A stretch of 37,961 nucleotides of DNA, from the NCBI GenBank assembly GCA_900317305.1, contig ONGG01000021.1:48253-86213 (forward strand), given 5' to 3'. This stretch comes from an uncultured Prevotellaceae bacterium. GTDB taxonomy: Bacteria; Bacteroidota; Bacteroidia; Bacteroidales; Bacteroidaceae. Each line of letters begins with the position of its first letter. The first letter of the stretch is position 1. A program made the position numbers and the translations under genes. Positions 1 through 8,241 of this stretch are shown in pieces. The notes beneath the pieces are model-generated. The model had not been told where the DNA came from. It worked only from the letters and a program-made list of their open reading frames with translations, and searched no databases.

Positions 1-275
1 GCGTCGTATTGTGTGCCCGCGATGTCATTGCCGATGTTCATCACCGTACTCGATGAACCGTTAGCATATACATAGTTTGACCAAGTGAAGTTGCTCTTGG
101 TTGCCGTCTCACCCCAAGCATATAGTTCACCATTTTCTGATGATTTAGTAGCTCCCAGGTTGCAGGTGGCCCATTTCACGCTAAGTCCTAAATCCACATA
201 GTTTGCACTAGCAGCAAAACCTATGCTGCAAGAAATAAATATTAAAAGGGTGGTAATAATAAAACGCAATCTCAT
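1..275 (-). CDS. Secreted paralogous-domain protein, 3' part cut by window edge
   Basis: The gene starts with ATG at 275 and reads leftward off the window, so only about 91 N-terminal residues are visible. They begin with a basic residue pair and a hydrophobic stretch ending near a GFAASA cleavage-like site, which indicates export. Right after it comes YVDLGLSVKWATCNLGA, a motif I recognise from large Bacteroidetes families of secreted proteins with repeated 'YVDLGL..WAT.NVGA' units, often followed by AWGET as here. Its function is not established. A Cys in the signal region could be a lipobox, but the context (FISC) is weak. A possible promoter -7 element lies at 317-324. Confidence 0.75.
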   Translation of the reverse strand, partial: MRLRFIITTLLIFISCSIGFAASANYVDLGLSVKWATCNLGATKSSENGELYAWGETATKSNFTWSNYVYANGSSSTVMNIGNDIAGTQYD

Positions 276-316
276 GTTCTCTGAATAATCCATCAATACA
301 TTCTTAAAAAGCGATA

Positions 317-324
317 CAAAGTTA
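317..324 (-). promoter_or_regulatory. Candidate -7 element for the leftward gene
   Basis: The minus strand reads TAACTTTG, an exact match to the Bacteroidetes -7 consensus TAnnTTTG, about 42 nt upstream of the ATG at 275. No clear TTTG -33 element is found at 19-21 nt spacing, so this is a half-site call. Confidence 0.4.
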
Positions 325-387
325 CTTATTAATAATGTGAAACAGGACATACTTTTAAAAAATTAACTCATATTTGTTTTTGTTAAT

Positions 388-406
388 AACTCAACTTTGT
401 TGAGTT
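388..406. repeat. Perfect 8-bp inverted repeat, 3-nt loop
   Basis: AACTCAAC-TTT-GTTGAGTT is a perfect hairpin or operator-like dyad in the AT-rich spacer between the leftward gene starting at 275 and the truncated CotH gene. No T-run follows on either strand, so an operator or a scar near the CotH breakpoint is as likely as a terminator. Confidence 0.45.
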
Positions 407-486
407 GAAAGGAATTCAGAAGTGATAGAAGTTCAGACCTTTCCGTTGCTAACAACCATCAAAATCGGTGAGGTAAATTCGAGCAA

Positions 487-2376
487 TTGTCTGAATTCTT
501 GCGGTTCCTGAACTTTTTTTTCATTTGTGAATTTGGCAGTGTCAAACTGAAAAGAGTGCGTAGTATGACGGGTATCATTGGATATCAGTTCTATGATGAG
601 ATGACCAACGATCGGGGGGAGTATGGTAGAATGTGGGAGAGGGCTCAGGAAAACATTAAGAATCCAGACCCCAACGCACGGTGCTTCCCCGACGCTTTCC
701 CTTGTGTTGTCTATATGAATGGTGATTTTTATGGGCTTTATAGCTGGCAACTCAAAAAGCATCGCAAGAACATGAATTTGAAAAAGAACAACAGTGAGCA
801 TATTCATCTTCATGGGTTTATGAACAACAATTTCTTCAATGGCGCAATCGAATGGGATCGGATTGAGGTGAAAAATCCTAAGAATTTGTATGATATGGAT
901 GGAAAACCATACGATGATTATGCAGAGCTCATCGATGAGACATCTCCGTACTACAACCTTGAGACAGATGATAAGGATACAAGGAAAATCAAGGAGACTT
1001 CCGCAAAGGTCAAGTCGTCTATTTTGAATTTGACCCATTATTGTGGACAACTAAAGACTCTTGTAGCAACAGGTGCGTCGAACGAGGAAGTGAGGGCAGC
1101 GATAGAGGAACGGTTTGATGTGACAAGTTTGTGTGATTATATCATTCATAACTTGGTCACTGATAATTGGGATGGATTGGCTCATAACTTCCAGTTCTTT
1201 ACCTACGATGGCAAGAAATGGTTTATTTCTCCTTATGACCTGGACCAAACTTTTGGATATTTTAGCGGAGGCATATGCCCGGCTTCCTACTACAATACTT
1301 ATCCGTTGACAGCACAGACTTTCAAGAACTATGCTCTTTTTGCATGGGGCGTGAAGTATTATATGGATGAGATACATAGCCGGTATGCTGAATTGAGAAA
1401 CAAAGGTGTACTCTCTGTAGAGAATATCTTTTCTCTGTACGAAACATGGTATTATTCATATGGTGAGGAGAATTATCAGTTGGAACATGAGAAATGGCCA
1501 TCGTCTCCTGCATATTTAGAAGACATTCCCAATGAAGGGTGGGAACTTTTGCCTTTCACCTATAAAGACTATACGTCGTCGCCCACATATTCGGATTCAA
1601 TGGAATACCTTGAAGGCGACAAGTGCAGGCTTAATTATAGAATTTGGAGAGCCACCAAGACGATGTTAGGGGTCAAGCCTTACAAACAAATTGGTTGCAA
1701 AGACAGCCTGGAACGAGTGCAAACTTGGCTCGCAGAGCATTTGGAGTCGTTGGATTCCTATATGAAATATAAGTTTGAATCCACATTGCAAACCTATACA
1801 TTGCAAGTGTCAAGCGTGGGATGGTCGTCCTTGTGCTTGCCATTCCAGTTCGCTATTCCTGAGGGAATGGAGGTATATACTGTCACCGGACGTAATGAGA
1901 AAGGCCAATTACAGACCACCCTCGTGTCGGCGCCAGAAGCCAACAAACCCTATTTGGTGAAGGCGCCTCCCGGATGTTATCTCCTGACAGGTTACACGGA
2001 AGAGGTGGATGAGTCAACCAACAATTATCTCCGTAATGGTTTGTTGCAGGGTTGCTATGTAGAGAGGTTTGTGCCCCAGGGATGTTACGTATTGCAAAAC
2101 CATAATGGCACGACCGGTTTCTACAAGGTGTCGAAGGATGGCAGTGTGAAGATTGGTCCCAACAGGGCATATCTGACCATCGGCGACGACGAGCTGGCAG
2201 CCGACGAGTACACCCTCGAAGGTGGCGATGTGACGATTGCCCGCCAGATGAATGTGGAGGAAAGCCAGATAGTGGGCATCTTCGATATGGGCGGCCAGAG
2301 ACGTGAGACATTGAAACCAGGCCTGAACCTTGTGAGATACAGTGATGGTACAACTATAAAAGTGATGATGAAATGA
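487..2376 (+). CDS. CotH kinase family protein, 5'-truncated
   Basis: The product resembles CotH-fold secreted proteins (spore-coat kinase-like). Visible signs are a CFPDAFPCVVYMNGDFYGLY segment near residue 70, the part where CotH proteins describe their partner, and PYDLDQTFG near residue 250, matching the conserved D-x-DQxFG metal-binding motif. The last ~190 residues form a beta-rich tail ending IFDMGGQRR...GLNLVRYSDGTTIKVMMK, like C-terminal tails of secreted Bacteroidetes proteins. The start is doubtful: only TTG at 487 or a late ATG at 565 is available, a stop lies in frame at 469, and there is no signal peptide and none of the ~200-250 N-terminal residues expected. I read it as a 5'-deleted gene, possibly a pseudogene. 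It overlaps the next gene by ATGA. Confidence 0.7.
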   Translation: MSEFLRFLNFFFICEFGSVKLKRVRSMTGIIGYQFYDEMTNDRGEYGRMWERAQENIKNPDPNARCFPDAFPCVVYMNGDFYGLYSWQLKKHRKNMNLKKNNSEHIHLHGFMNNNFFNGAIEWDRIEVKNPKNLYDMDGKPYDDYAELIDETSPYYNLETDDKDTRKIKETSAKVKSSILNLTHYCGQLKTLVATGASNEEVRAAIEERFDVTSLCDYIIHNLVTDNWDGLAHNFQFFTYDGKKWFISPYDLDQTFGYFSGGICPASYYNTYPLTAQTFKNYALFAWGVKYYMDEIHSRYAELRNKGVLSVENIFSLYETWYYSYGEENYQLEHEKWPSSPAYLEDIPNEGWELLPFTYKDYTSSPTYSDSMEYLEGDKCRLNYRIWRATKTMLGVKPYKQIGCKDSLERVQTWLAEHLESLDSYMKYKFESTLQTYTLQVSSVGWSSLCLPFQFAIPEGMEVYTVTGRNEKGQLQTTLVSAPEANKPYLVKAPPGCYLLTGYTEEVDESTNNYLRNGLLQGCYVERFVPQGCYVLQNHNGTTGFYKVSKDGSVKIGPNRAYLTIGDDELAADEYTLEGGDVTIARQMNVEESQIVGIFDMGGQRRETLKPGLNLVRYSDGTTIKVMMK

Positions 2377-2783
2377 TGAGGCACAGAATATCCCAACTGA
2401 ATATGCAACCACGATACCTGATGACAGCCATTTGCGTGGCAGTTCTTCTGTTCTTCTTCCTGGGTACAGGCCGAGCTTACGCTCAGGAAATCCGCCGTGT
2501 GGCCACCGACCAGATCAAGGGAGATGTCAATGGCGATGGGTATGTGAACATGAACGATGTCACTTTTATCATCAACATCATCCTGGGCAAGAACGAGACG
2601 GAGTATGAGTTGGCCACTGCCGACGTGAATGGTGACGGATATATCAACATGAATGATGTCACGGCCATCATCAACATCATTCTTGGCAAGACCTCTGGCG
2701 AGGATGAAGAGGATGATGGCACCCCACCTGTTGGCGATGATGATGCCAACCCTGGGCTGCCTGTGCTCATGCCAAAAAAGTGA
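2373..2783 (+). CDS. Small secreted dockerin-like protein
   Basis: This 136-residue protein has a hydrophobic leader (about residues 15-37, ending AYAQ), then two near-identical repeats, DVNGDGYVNMNDVTFIINI and DVNGDGYINMNDVTAIINI. Each is a Ca-binding loop followed by a helix, the hallmark of type I dockerin repeats. An acidic EDEEDDG linker and a short tail follow. The gene overlaps the CotH stop (ATGA), suggesting translational coupling. CotH and dockerin modules also occur together in cellulosomal bacteria. A start at the internal ATG 2403 would give a more usual signal peptide. The partner, if any, is unknown. It ends directly against the stop of the convergent CapA-like gene. Confidence 0.75.
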   Translation: MMRHRISQLNMQPRYLMTAICVAVLLFFFLGTGRAYAQEIRRVATDQIKGDVNGDGYVNMNDVTFIINIILGKNETEYELATADVNGDGYINMNDVTAIINIILGKTSGEDEEDDGTPPVGDDDANPGLPVLMPKK

Positions 2784-3716
2784 CTATTTATCGGCCGGTA
2801 AACTTCTTCCTACGATGTGGGGCGTGCAGTCTGTTATCTCGATGGGCAGCGCGCTTACTTGGGCATCGTCGGTGGTGATACGTGCTGTCACCACGCAAGC
2901 CTTGGCGTGCTGGGGCTTGAGCAGATCGAAGATGAAGTTGCCTATGCTGTAGAAGATGTGTTTTCCTCGGTATTGCTCAATGTCCTGGAGTGTATGGGTG
3001 TGATGGCCTATCAGGAGGTCGGCCCCGGCATTGATGAGACGGTGGGCTTCCACTTTCTGGTCGAGCAACGGGTGCATGGTGTTCTCTCCTCCCCAATGGG
3101 GAGACACGATGATATAGCACCTGGGGTCGTCGTGGCGCAGTGTGGCGACTCGCTGTAGCAGCGTGTCGAAACTCTCCTGGCTTACGCAGGGATGTGAGGG
3201 CAGGTAGGCATAGTTTTCGAGTGCCAGGCGCAGCGAGGCAATCATCCATACTTTGCGGGGCGTTTCTGCCAGTAGTACGGGTTGGGCTGCCTCTTCCATC
3301 GAACTGCCCGCTCCGATGGGCATCATCCCTGCCTCCATTACCCGCTGGCGGGTGTCGAGCAGTCCGCGTCGCCCTTGGTCTATGGTGTGGTTGTTGGCCA
3401 TGTTGAGGTGGGTGAACCCATGCTGTTTGAGAGCGGCCAGCCATTCTGGTTCGCCCCTGAAAATGTATTTTTTCTGCCTGGGAGCATGGATGTGGGTGAC
3501 GGGGCATTCCAGGTTGCCCACCACTACGTCGCTGGCAGAGAAAAGCGAGTCGACCGATGGCGAGAAGAGCGACTCCACGCCATCGGCCGAAATTTTCTCA
3601 CGTACGCCACGGTCGAGCAGTACGTCGCCAGTGAACGTCACGGTGATGGTGTCGCCGGCCATTGCCGGCACGCACCACCACGCCATGAGCCACAGTAGCC
3701 ATTTTTGCATCAGCAT
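2784..3716 (-). CDS. Secreted CapA-like (PGA_cap) metallophosphatase-fold protein
   Basis: It has a signal peptide (MQKWLLWLMAWWCVPAMAG) and the ordered motifs of the CapA / poly-gamma-glutamate family: TFTGDVLLDRG, GNLECPV, NMANNHTIDQG, SPHWGGEN, GHHTHTLQ and FYSIGNFIFD. The family has a calcineurin-like fold with predicted metal ligands in these motifs. Its role outside poly-glutamate capsule is unclear, and no CapB or CapC is present. The start may be 3716 or 3710; the latter overlaps the upstream stop as TGATG. It is last in the four-gene leftward unit. Its stop codon abuts the stop of the convergent dockerin-like gene with no spacer. Confidence 0.82.
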   Translation of the reverse strand: MLMQKWLLWLMAWWCVPAMAGDTITVTFTGDVLLDRGVREKISADGVESLFSPSVDSLFSASDVVVGNLECPVTHIHAPRQKKYIFRGEPEWLAALKQHGFTHLNMANNHTIDQGRRGLLDTRQRVMEAGMMPIGAGSSMEEAAQPVLLAETPRKVWMIASLRLALENYAYLPSHPCVSQESFDTLLQRVATLRHDDPRCYIIVSPHWGGENTMHPLLDQKVEAHRLINAGADLLIGHHTHTLQDIEQYRGKHIFYSIGNFIFDLLKPQHAKACVVTARITTDDAQVSALPIEITDCTPHIVGRSLPADK

Positions 3717-6091
3717 CCCGAACCGTAGAACACCGTCTCGTTGTCGGCGGGCTTATTGTCGCCAGGGATGGTGATTTCCTCCATCCACGATGGCTTGCCT
3801 GTATTGGGATAACTCTTTAGTTTCTCCTGCCACTCCTCGTCGGTCATCCTTGGCTCGTCGATGGGACGCTTGAACTCACGGTAGGAGAACACGCCACCAC
3901 GCATCAGGCGCAGATGGCCATCCACTTCCACCACCACATAAATCTCATGGGCGGGGCCTACAGCCTCGTAGAGAATCGATTTCTCGGGGTTGGTGGCACC
4001 ATTGGCCGTGTAGACGTCGGCCACTACGGCGATGGATTTGTCGGCGCCCTGCACGTCATACCATCCCTGCAGGTATTGGTCGGGCTCGCGCAGCATCTGG
4101 AGCGAGAGGTTCTCAAAGGTGGCACCGATATAGCGGATATGGTCATATTCCTCGTCGGTGATTTTCTTTCCAGAGAGTTCCTTCTTGCTGATGTCGAGGA
4201 AGAAAGTGGCCTCGTCTTTCGTGTCGTTGCCTATCTGCTCCACCTCTTCGGTGAGCAGGCCATAACGGCGCAGCACGTTGTGGGTCTCGTCGATCAGGCT
4301 CACGGCTTTCTCCCAGAAAGCCACGTTGGGTTCCACATAGCCCACGATGGTGGGTGCGGGCAGACTGCCGTCGCCACATTCTGCGGCAAAGGGCTGCTTG
4401 GCATAGAGAATGGCGTCGTGCTTGAGTTCGGCCCATGAGGCCAGCGTGGCGTTCAGGTTCTTCTTGTCCCATTGTGGGGTCTTCATGAAGTAGGGCCTGC
4501 GGTTGTCGTCGTAGAGGTTGAGCGTGTGGAGTGCCGACATCCATTTCGTGGCCACGGAGGCATTCCAGTCGGCCTTCCCCATTACGCCCTTCATCTTCGA
4601 CAGGGTAGGAACGAAGCCTTCCCAGCGCTTGTCTTCCTTGAGTTCGTTGATGAGAATGCGCTCGGCGGCAGTGTTGCCCATGGCCGCCATCAGGTCGAGG
4701 CCCGAGGGTACGTCGCGTTTCGTGGGATCGTTCTTGTAGTCGCACATCTCTTGCAGCACCTCGGCATCGGGCATATAGCGCTGGGGCATGAGGTTTACCT
4801 TGTTGTGTGAGGTGAACTCAAATTTCGGGCGTATGCGTGTCTGTTGTTCTGCTACCTCGTCAATCCGTTGGCAGAAGGCCTTCATGGCTTTCTTGTTCTT
4901 GGCCAACCGCTGCACGTCGACACCCTGTTGGGCCATCACGTCGGCCACTTGCAGGATGGTGATGTTGTCGGGTGTTCCCATCAGATAGGTGATGGGGTCG
5001 GCCACGGCGTTGTAGGCTTTCTTGGCTTCGGCCGAAGAGGAAATGGCATCGGCCAGGAGGGCGGCACGGAGCATTTGGTGGTCGATGTCGGTTCCGAAGG
5101 GCACGGTCTGCAGCCACATCATGGCCCTGAAATAGCGCTGGCATTGCTCGGAGCGGGTGTAGTGTCCTCTGGGCCTGAAGAGGCTATAGGCGAAGTTGAC
5201 CTCAAAATATTCCAGGAATTCCGAAAGGCTGTTCTGGGCTTCCCCACAGTTCTTCAGTTCTTCTTGGGCCATCTGCTTGTAGGCCTCGGGCACAGGTGGC
5301 AGCACGGCGCCCGAGATGAGCGTGTAGGCGATGGCGAAATAAGTCTGGAGCCATTCGGCTGCGCTTTTCACATCCTTGTTTTTCTCGCTTTGTGCCCTGG
5401 TCTTCATCGTGTCATACATCCGCTGGGTGAAGTCGGTCATCACCTTGCTCAGTGTGCTCTCCTCAACTTTGCGGAGCGTGGTGTCGAAATAAAGATGGAA
5501 GAGTTGCAAGTAGAGGTCGGTGGTGATGAAGTTGGGGAACATGGTATAGTCGTTGTGCTCGTACACCTGGAATATCTGCTCGTTGTCGGTCTCCACGATG
5601 CCGAAACCATGCTTCGCGAGGTGCGACCTCAGGTCGTCGGGGAAAACATCGAGTTGGAAGGGGTTGATCAGGTTGTCGAGGTTCACGATGCCCGTCTTGG
5701 ACTTGAAGTTCTGCTTGAGCAACTCATTCTCACGGTCTTGCAGCTTTTTCATGAAGGCTTGCTCGTCGGGGGTGTATTTCAGAGGGGGCAGTTTCCCGCC
5801 ATCGCGCAACCATGCCAGCGAGTCATACCATGATGTCGTGTTGAACACCATCCTCAGTTCGCTGTTCTTGAAGAGATACCCTTGTCGGGCAGCGAAGGCG
5901 TTGCGCAGGACGCGCAGTTCGCATACCGAGAGGTTGGAGATGTCCATCTTGGTGTTGATGCGCTTGTTGAGCGTTTCCACATTGATGTTGCCCTTGCCAG
6001 GAAGCGTGATGGGTTTTCGCTCATCATTATCCTGTGCCGACAATCCAATAGTGATGGTCAGCATCATAAGGAAAGGAATGATTCTTTTCAT
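3710..6091 (-). CDS. YARHG + DUF3160 domain secreted protein
   Basis: This protein of about 793 residues starts at MKRIIPF with a signal peptide ending GLSAQ; a start 10 codons upstream (6121) is open but adds a polar extension before the leader. Residues ~45-100 (CELRVLRNAFAARQGYLF...WYDS) fit a YARHG domain. The rest, with MFPNFITTDLYLQLFHLYFD and later ARG-rich and Trp-rich helices, fits DUF3160, a family of unknown function found in secreted proteins of Bacteroidetes and others. It ends FYGSGC and overlaps the CapA-like gene by up to 7 nt. It probably acts in the periplasm or envelope; the role is unknown. Confidence 0.8.
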   Translation of the reverse strand: MKRIIPFLMMLTITIGLSAQDNDERKPITLPGKGNINVETLNKRINTKMDISNLSVCELRVLRNAFAARQGYLFKNSELRMVFNTTSWYDSLAWLRDGGKLPPLKYTPDEQAFMKKLQDRENELLKQNFKSKTGIVNLDNLINPFQLDVFPDDLRSHLAKHGFGIVETDNEQIFQVYEHNDYTMFPNFITTDLYLQLFHLYFDTTLRKVEESTLSKVMTDFTQRMYDTMKTRAQSEKNKDVKSAAEWLQTYFAIAYTLISGAVLPPVPEAYKQMAQEELKNCGEAQNSLSEFLEYFEVNFAYSLFRPRGHYTRSEQCQRYFRAMMWLQTVPFGTDIDHQMLRAALLADAISSSAEAKKAYNAVADPITYLMGTPDNITILQVADVMAQQGVDVQRLAKNKKAMKAFCQRIDEVAEQQTRIRPKFEFTSHNKVNLMPQRYMPDAEVLQEMCDYKNDPTKRDVPSGLDLMAAMGNTAAERILINELKEDKRWEGFVPTLSKMKGVMGKADWNASVATKWMSALHTLNLYDDNRRPYFMKTPQWDKKNLNATLASWAELKHDAILYAKQPFAAECGDGSLPAPTIVGYVEPNVAFWEKAVSLIDETHNVLRRYGLLTEEVEQIGNDTKDEATFFLDISKKELSGKKITDEEYDHIRYIGATFENLSLQMLREPDQYLQGWYDVQGADKSIAVVADVYTANGATNPEKSILYEAVGPAHEIYVVVEVDGHLRLMRGGVFSYREFKRPIDEPRMTDEEWQEKLKSYPNTGKPSWMEEITIPGDNKPADNETVFYGSGC

Positions 6092-6157
6092 AGTCGTGTG
6101 GTTTAGAGTGATTATTGGCATTAGTAGGTTGAAAAAGCAGTGGGGCGTATAGTGCGC

Positions 6158-6655
6158 CTATAGGTGTTCGAACACCTGTAGTGCCTCCTCGTGAGGCACG
6201 CCTTTTACGATGAAACGCTGTGCGCCGAGTCCGAATTTTCGCCATACGTGCTCGAGCACCACGTATTGTCCGTCGGTAGTGGCCTGCAACGTGAATACCC
6301 TGCCGTTGACGATCTTGAAGTCGTGCAGGATGCCACCAAGTTGTGAGCCCATCCATAGGGGCCGTATGTGCCCCTTGTGGTTCTTGAAAATAAAGAGACG
6401 CCGCGCCGTCTTCTTGTCAAATCTGGTCGACTTCACCACGCCTACCAGGGCATCTTCTTGGCCATCACCATCCACGTCGCCCGTGCATATCTGGTAGACG
6501 GGGAATGCGAGGCGCCACCTGTCGGTAGTGGAGTCGGTGCGTAAGACGAGATACGCCAGGGAGTCGTTCTCTACTTGCAGCGAGAACGTTTGGGCCTGTG
6601 CGAGTGTGCCAAGCCACATCGCCAGGCCCAAGAGCATTCTCCTTGCCGTGGCCAT
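6158..6655 (-). CDS. Small secreted protein with FG-GAP-like calcium loop
   Basis: This 165-residue protein has a signal peptide ending AQAQT. I do not recognise a named family. One clear feature is ICTGDVDGDGQEDALVGVV, a DxDGDGxxD calcium-binding loop like those in FG-GAP or VCBS propeller repeats, but only one copy is present, too few for a full propeller. The ATG directly follows the TAA of the upstream lipoprotein gene (TAAATG), so the two are almost certainly co-translated. Confidence 0.65.
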   Translation of the reverse strand: MATARRMLLGLAMWLGTLAQAQTFSLQVENDSLAYLVLRTDSTTDRWRLAFPVYQICTGDVDGDGQEDALVGVVKSTRFDKKTARRLFIFKNHKGHIRPLWMGSQLGGILHDFKIVNGRVFTLQATTDGQYVVLEHVWRKFGLGAQRFIVKGVPHEEALQVFEHL

Positions 6656-7831
6656 TTAGAGATATTTGGCGATGTCGGTCTCCAGGTTCTTGATTTCACG
6701 CGGACCGAGCACCACTTGGTTGTCGCGGTTGATGATATAGTCGACGGGGACGGCCTGCACCTGATACAAATAGGGCTGTGAGGCGCCTTTGTCGTCGCGT
6801 ACCGACACCCATGGCAGGGCAGCGGTCTGGGTTTTCCAGAAATGGGCATCCTCGTCGAGCGACACCTGGAATATCTCCAGTCCACGGTCGTGGTATTTGT
6901 TGTAGAGCTCGCGAAGGGCGAGGATGCGCTCGCTGCTGCCATCGGCGGCAAACACATGGAAGTCGAGCAGCACCACCTTGCCCTTGAGGTCGGTCAAGCG
7001 GCGTGTCACGCCATTGTTGTCGGGCAGCACGATGTCGATGATGTCGGCCTCGGTCACCTTGCTGGCGTCCACTTCCAGACCCTCCTGGCTGGCTTTCACG
7101 ATGCGTTGGGTCTTCATTCCCTCGATGGCGATGTTGTGTAGGTTCTCGCCACGCAGCGATTTGGGGTAGAGCTGGTCCCAACTGGTGGCTACGGCCGAGA
7201 AGGGACGCACGTCGTCGGTATTGGTACGGGGATTGAACACCATGAGGTAGGCGTTGCCCACCACGATGCCCTGGAAGAGGGCAAAATAGGAGTAGGCCTT
7301 CATCGGCTCTTTATATACATAGTTGGTAAGCACCGAGGCCTTGTATTGGTCGATAAGATGGCGCACGCTGTCTTCCACGGCCTGGGCATTGAGTTCGGGC
7401 GCGTTGTATACGCGCTGGGCCTCGGCCTGCAATTTCATCTGCATCAGCGACAGTTCCCTGATCTTCTGGCAGTTCTCGCTGCCCTCCACTTGGTAGTTGG
7501 AGGCCATGTCGGGGTAGGTGGCCTTCACGGTGATGGTCTCGGTGGAGTCGACGGAGAGGCTGATTATCTGCTGGGCTATGCGAAGCCGGTAGAACTCGGG
7601 TGCGTCGGCAGGTGCCTCTAGACTGAAGGCAAAATCGCCTTTGTCGTCAAGTTTCACCGAGTCGACTACTTTCGCGCCGTCGAGGGCCATGTTCTCAAGA
7701 TACAGCACAGAGTCGGTAGCGTTGGCTATCGTTCCGTTGAGGTGGAACTGCTCTTTTCCACAAGAGCAGAAACATAGGGCAACTGCAAGGGTTGCGGCAG
7801 GGGCAAACAGCCCAATTGAAGTTTTTTTCAT
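6656..7831 (-). CDS. DUF4369 / TlpA-like lipoprotein lacking CxxC
   Basis: The first gene of the leftward unit. The leader ends CFCSCGKEQ, with a lipobox-like Cys near residue 24, so an envelope lipoprotein is likely. Residues ~28-110 (FHLNGTIANATDSVLYLE...) match the DUF4369 type of N-terminal domain. Residues ~270-391 match the TlpA / AhpC-TSA thioredoxin fold (DLKGKVVLLDFHVFA, LYNKYHDRGLEIFQVSLDED, VPVDYIINRDNQVV). The position of the WCxPC redox motif reads HVFAADGSSER, with no Cys at all, so a disulfide role is unlikely. A consensus promoter precedes it at 7854-7885. Confidence 0.85.
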   Translation of the reverse strand: MKKTSIGLFAPAATLAVALCFCSCGKEQFHLNGTIANATDSVLYLENMALDGAKVVDSVKLDDKGDFAFSLEAPADAPEFYRLRIAQQIISLSVDSTETITVKATYPDMASNYQVEGSENCQKIRELSLMQMKLQAEAQRVYNAPELNAQAVEDSVRHLIDQYKASVLTNYVYKEPMKAYSYFALFQGIVVGNAYLMVFNPRTNTDDVRPFSAVATSWDQLYPKSLRGENLHNIAIEGMKTQRIVKASQEGLEVDASKVTEADIIDIVLPDNNGVTRRLTDLKGKVVLLDFHVFAADGSSERILALRELYNKYHDRGLEIFQVSLDEDAHFWKTQTAALPWVSVRDDKGASQPYLYQVQAVPVDYIINRDNQVVLGPREIKNLETDIAKYL

Positions 7832-7853
7832 ACTTTATGTGTGGTTTCGACTG

Positions 7854-7885
7854 CAAAAATAGGCAAAGAATAACGAAATAACAAA
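7854..7885 (-). promoter_or_regulatory. Bacteroidetes-type promoter for the leftward envelope unit
   Basis: The minus strand reads TTTG (7885-7882), a 20-nt spacer, then TATTTTTG (7861-7854), an exact fit to TTTG-N19/20-TAnnTTTG. It lies about 23 nt upstream of the lipoprotein ATG. Confidence 0.7.
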
Positions 7886-7912
7886 GAAACAAGGCACAAA
7901 AAAGTCAATAAG

Positions 7913-7944
7913 TTTGTAGGGCTCAATAATTATTTGTATCTTTG
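7913..7944 (+). promoter_or_regulatory. Bacteroidetes-type promoter for the acyl-ACP operon
   Basis: TTTG (7913-7916), a 20-nt spacer, then TATCTTTG (7937-7944). It is back to back with the leftward promoter at 7854-7885. Predicted transcription starts near 7950, leaving a leader of about 290 nt before the first gene at 8242. Confidence 0.7.
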
Positions 7945-8241
7945 TGGCCAAATTTGGTGTCGATAATTCGTTGTCGGTCCCATTTTAGTAGCAGTCTATC
8001 AACCATTCATTGGTACTTTGAAATTCCGCTATGACAAAATACATTCCCTCCTGACGAAAAATGTCTTGGTGTTTTGCCGTGTCAATATTATCGTTAACAC
8101 AAGGGGGATTGTGTGCAAAGGCTTTTATCAGCATAAGAGCTGCAAGGTATGATTGGAAATGTGACGACATACAAAAGAAGAGTTTTGGAAGCGCCTGCGG
8201 CATAATGCTTGCGGGGTAGTTGTGTATGCAAAAAGACTAGA
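7945..8241 (+). other. Long 5' leader of the acyl-ACP operon, no gene seen
   Basis: No convincing coding region lies here; the short open frames lack starts or family features. Structure is visible: ACACAA-GGGGGA-TTGTGT forms a 6-bp hairpin at 8097-8114, and CCTGC...GCGGG around the GCATAATGC palindrome can fold just before the first gene (about 8193-8216). A leader of this length could carry post-initiation control, as known for Bacteroides capsule operons, but no UpxY or UpxZ gene is in the window. Confidence 0.4.

Noticed and set aside
4844-5833. Open frame of 329 codons antisense to the DUF3160 gene
   Set aside because: It mirrors codon bias of the real gene, has low-complexity Val/Gly/His-rich sequence and no family motifs. 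The same holds for long antisense frames at 19265-20443, 22712-23779, 29419-30537, 30866-31960, 34119-35387 and 35548-36489.
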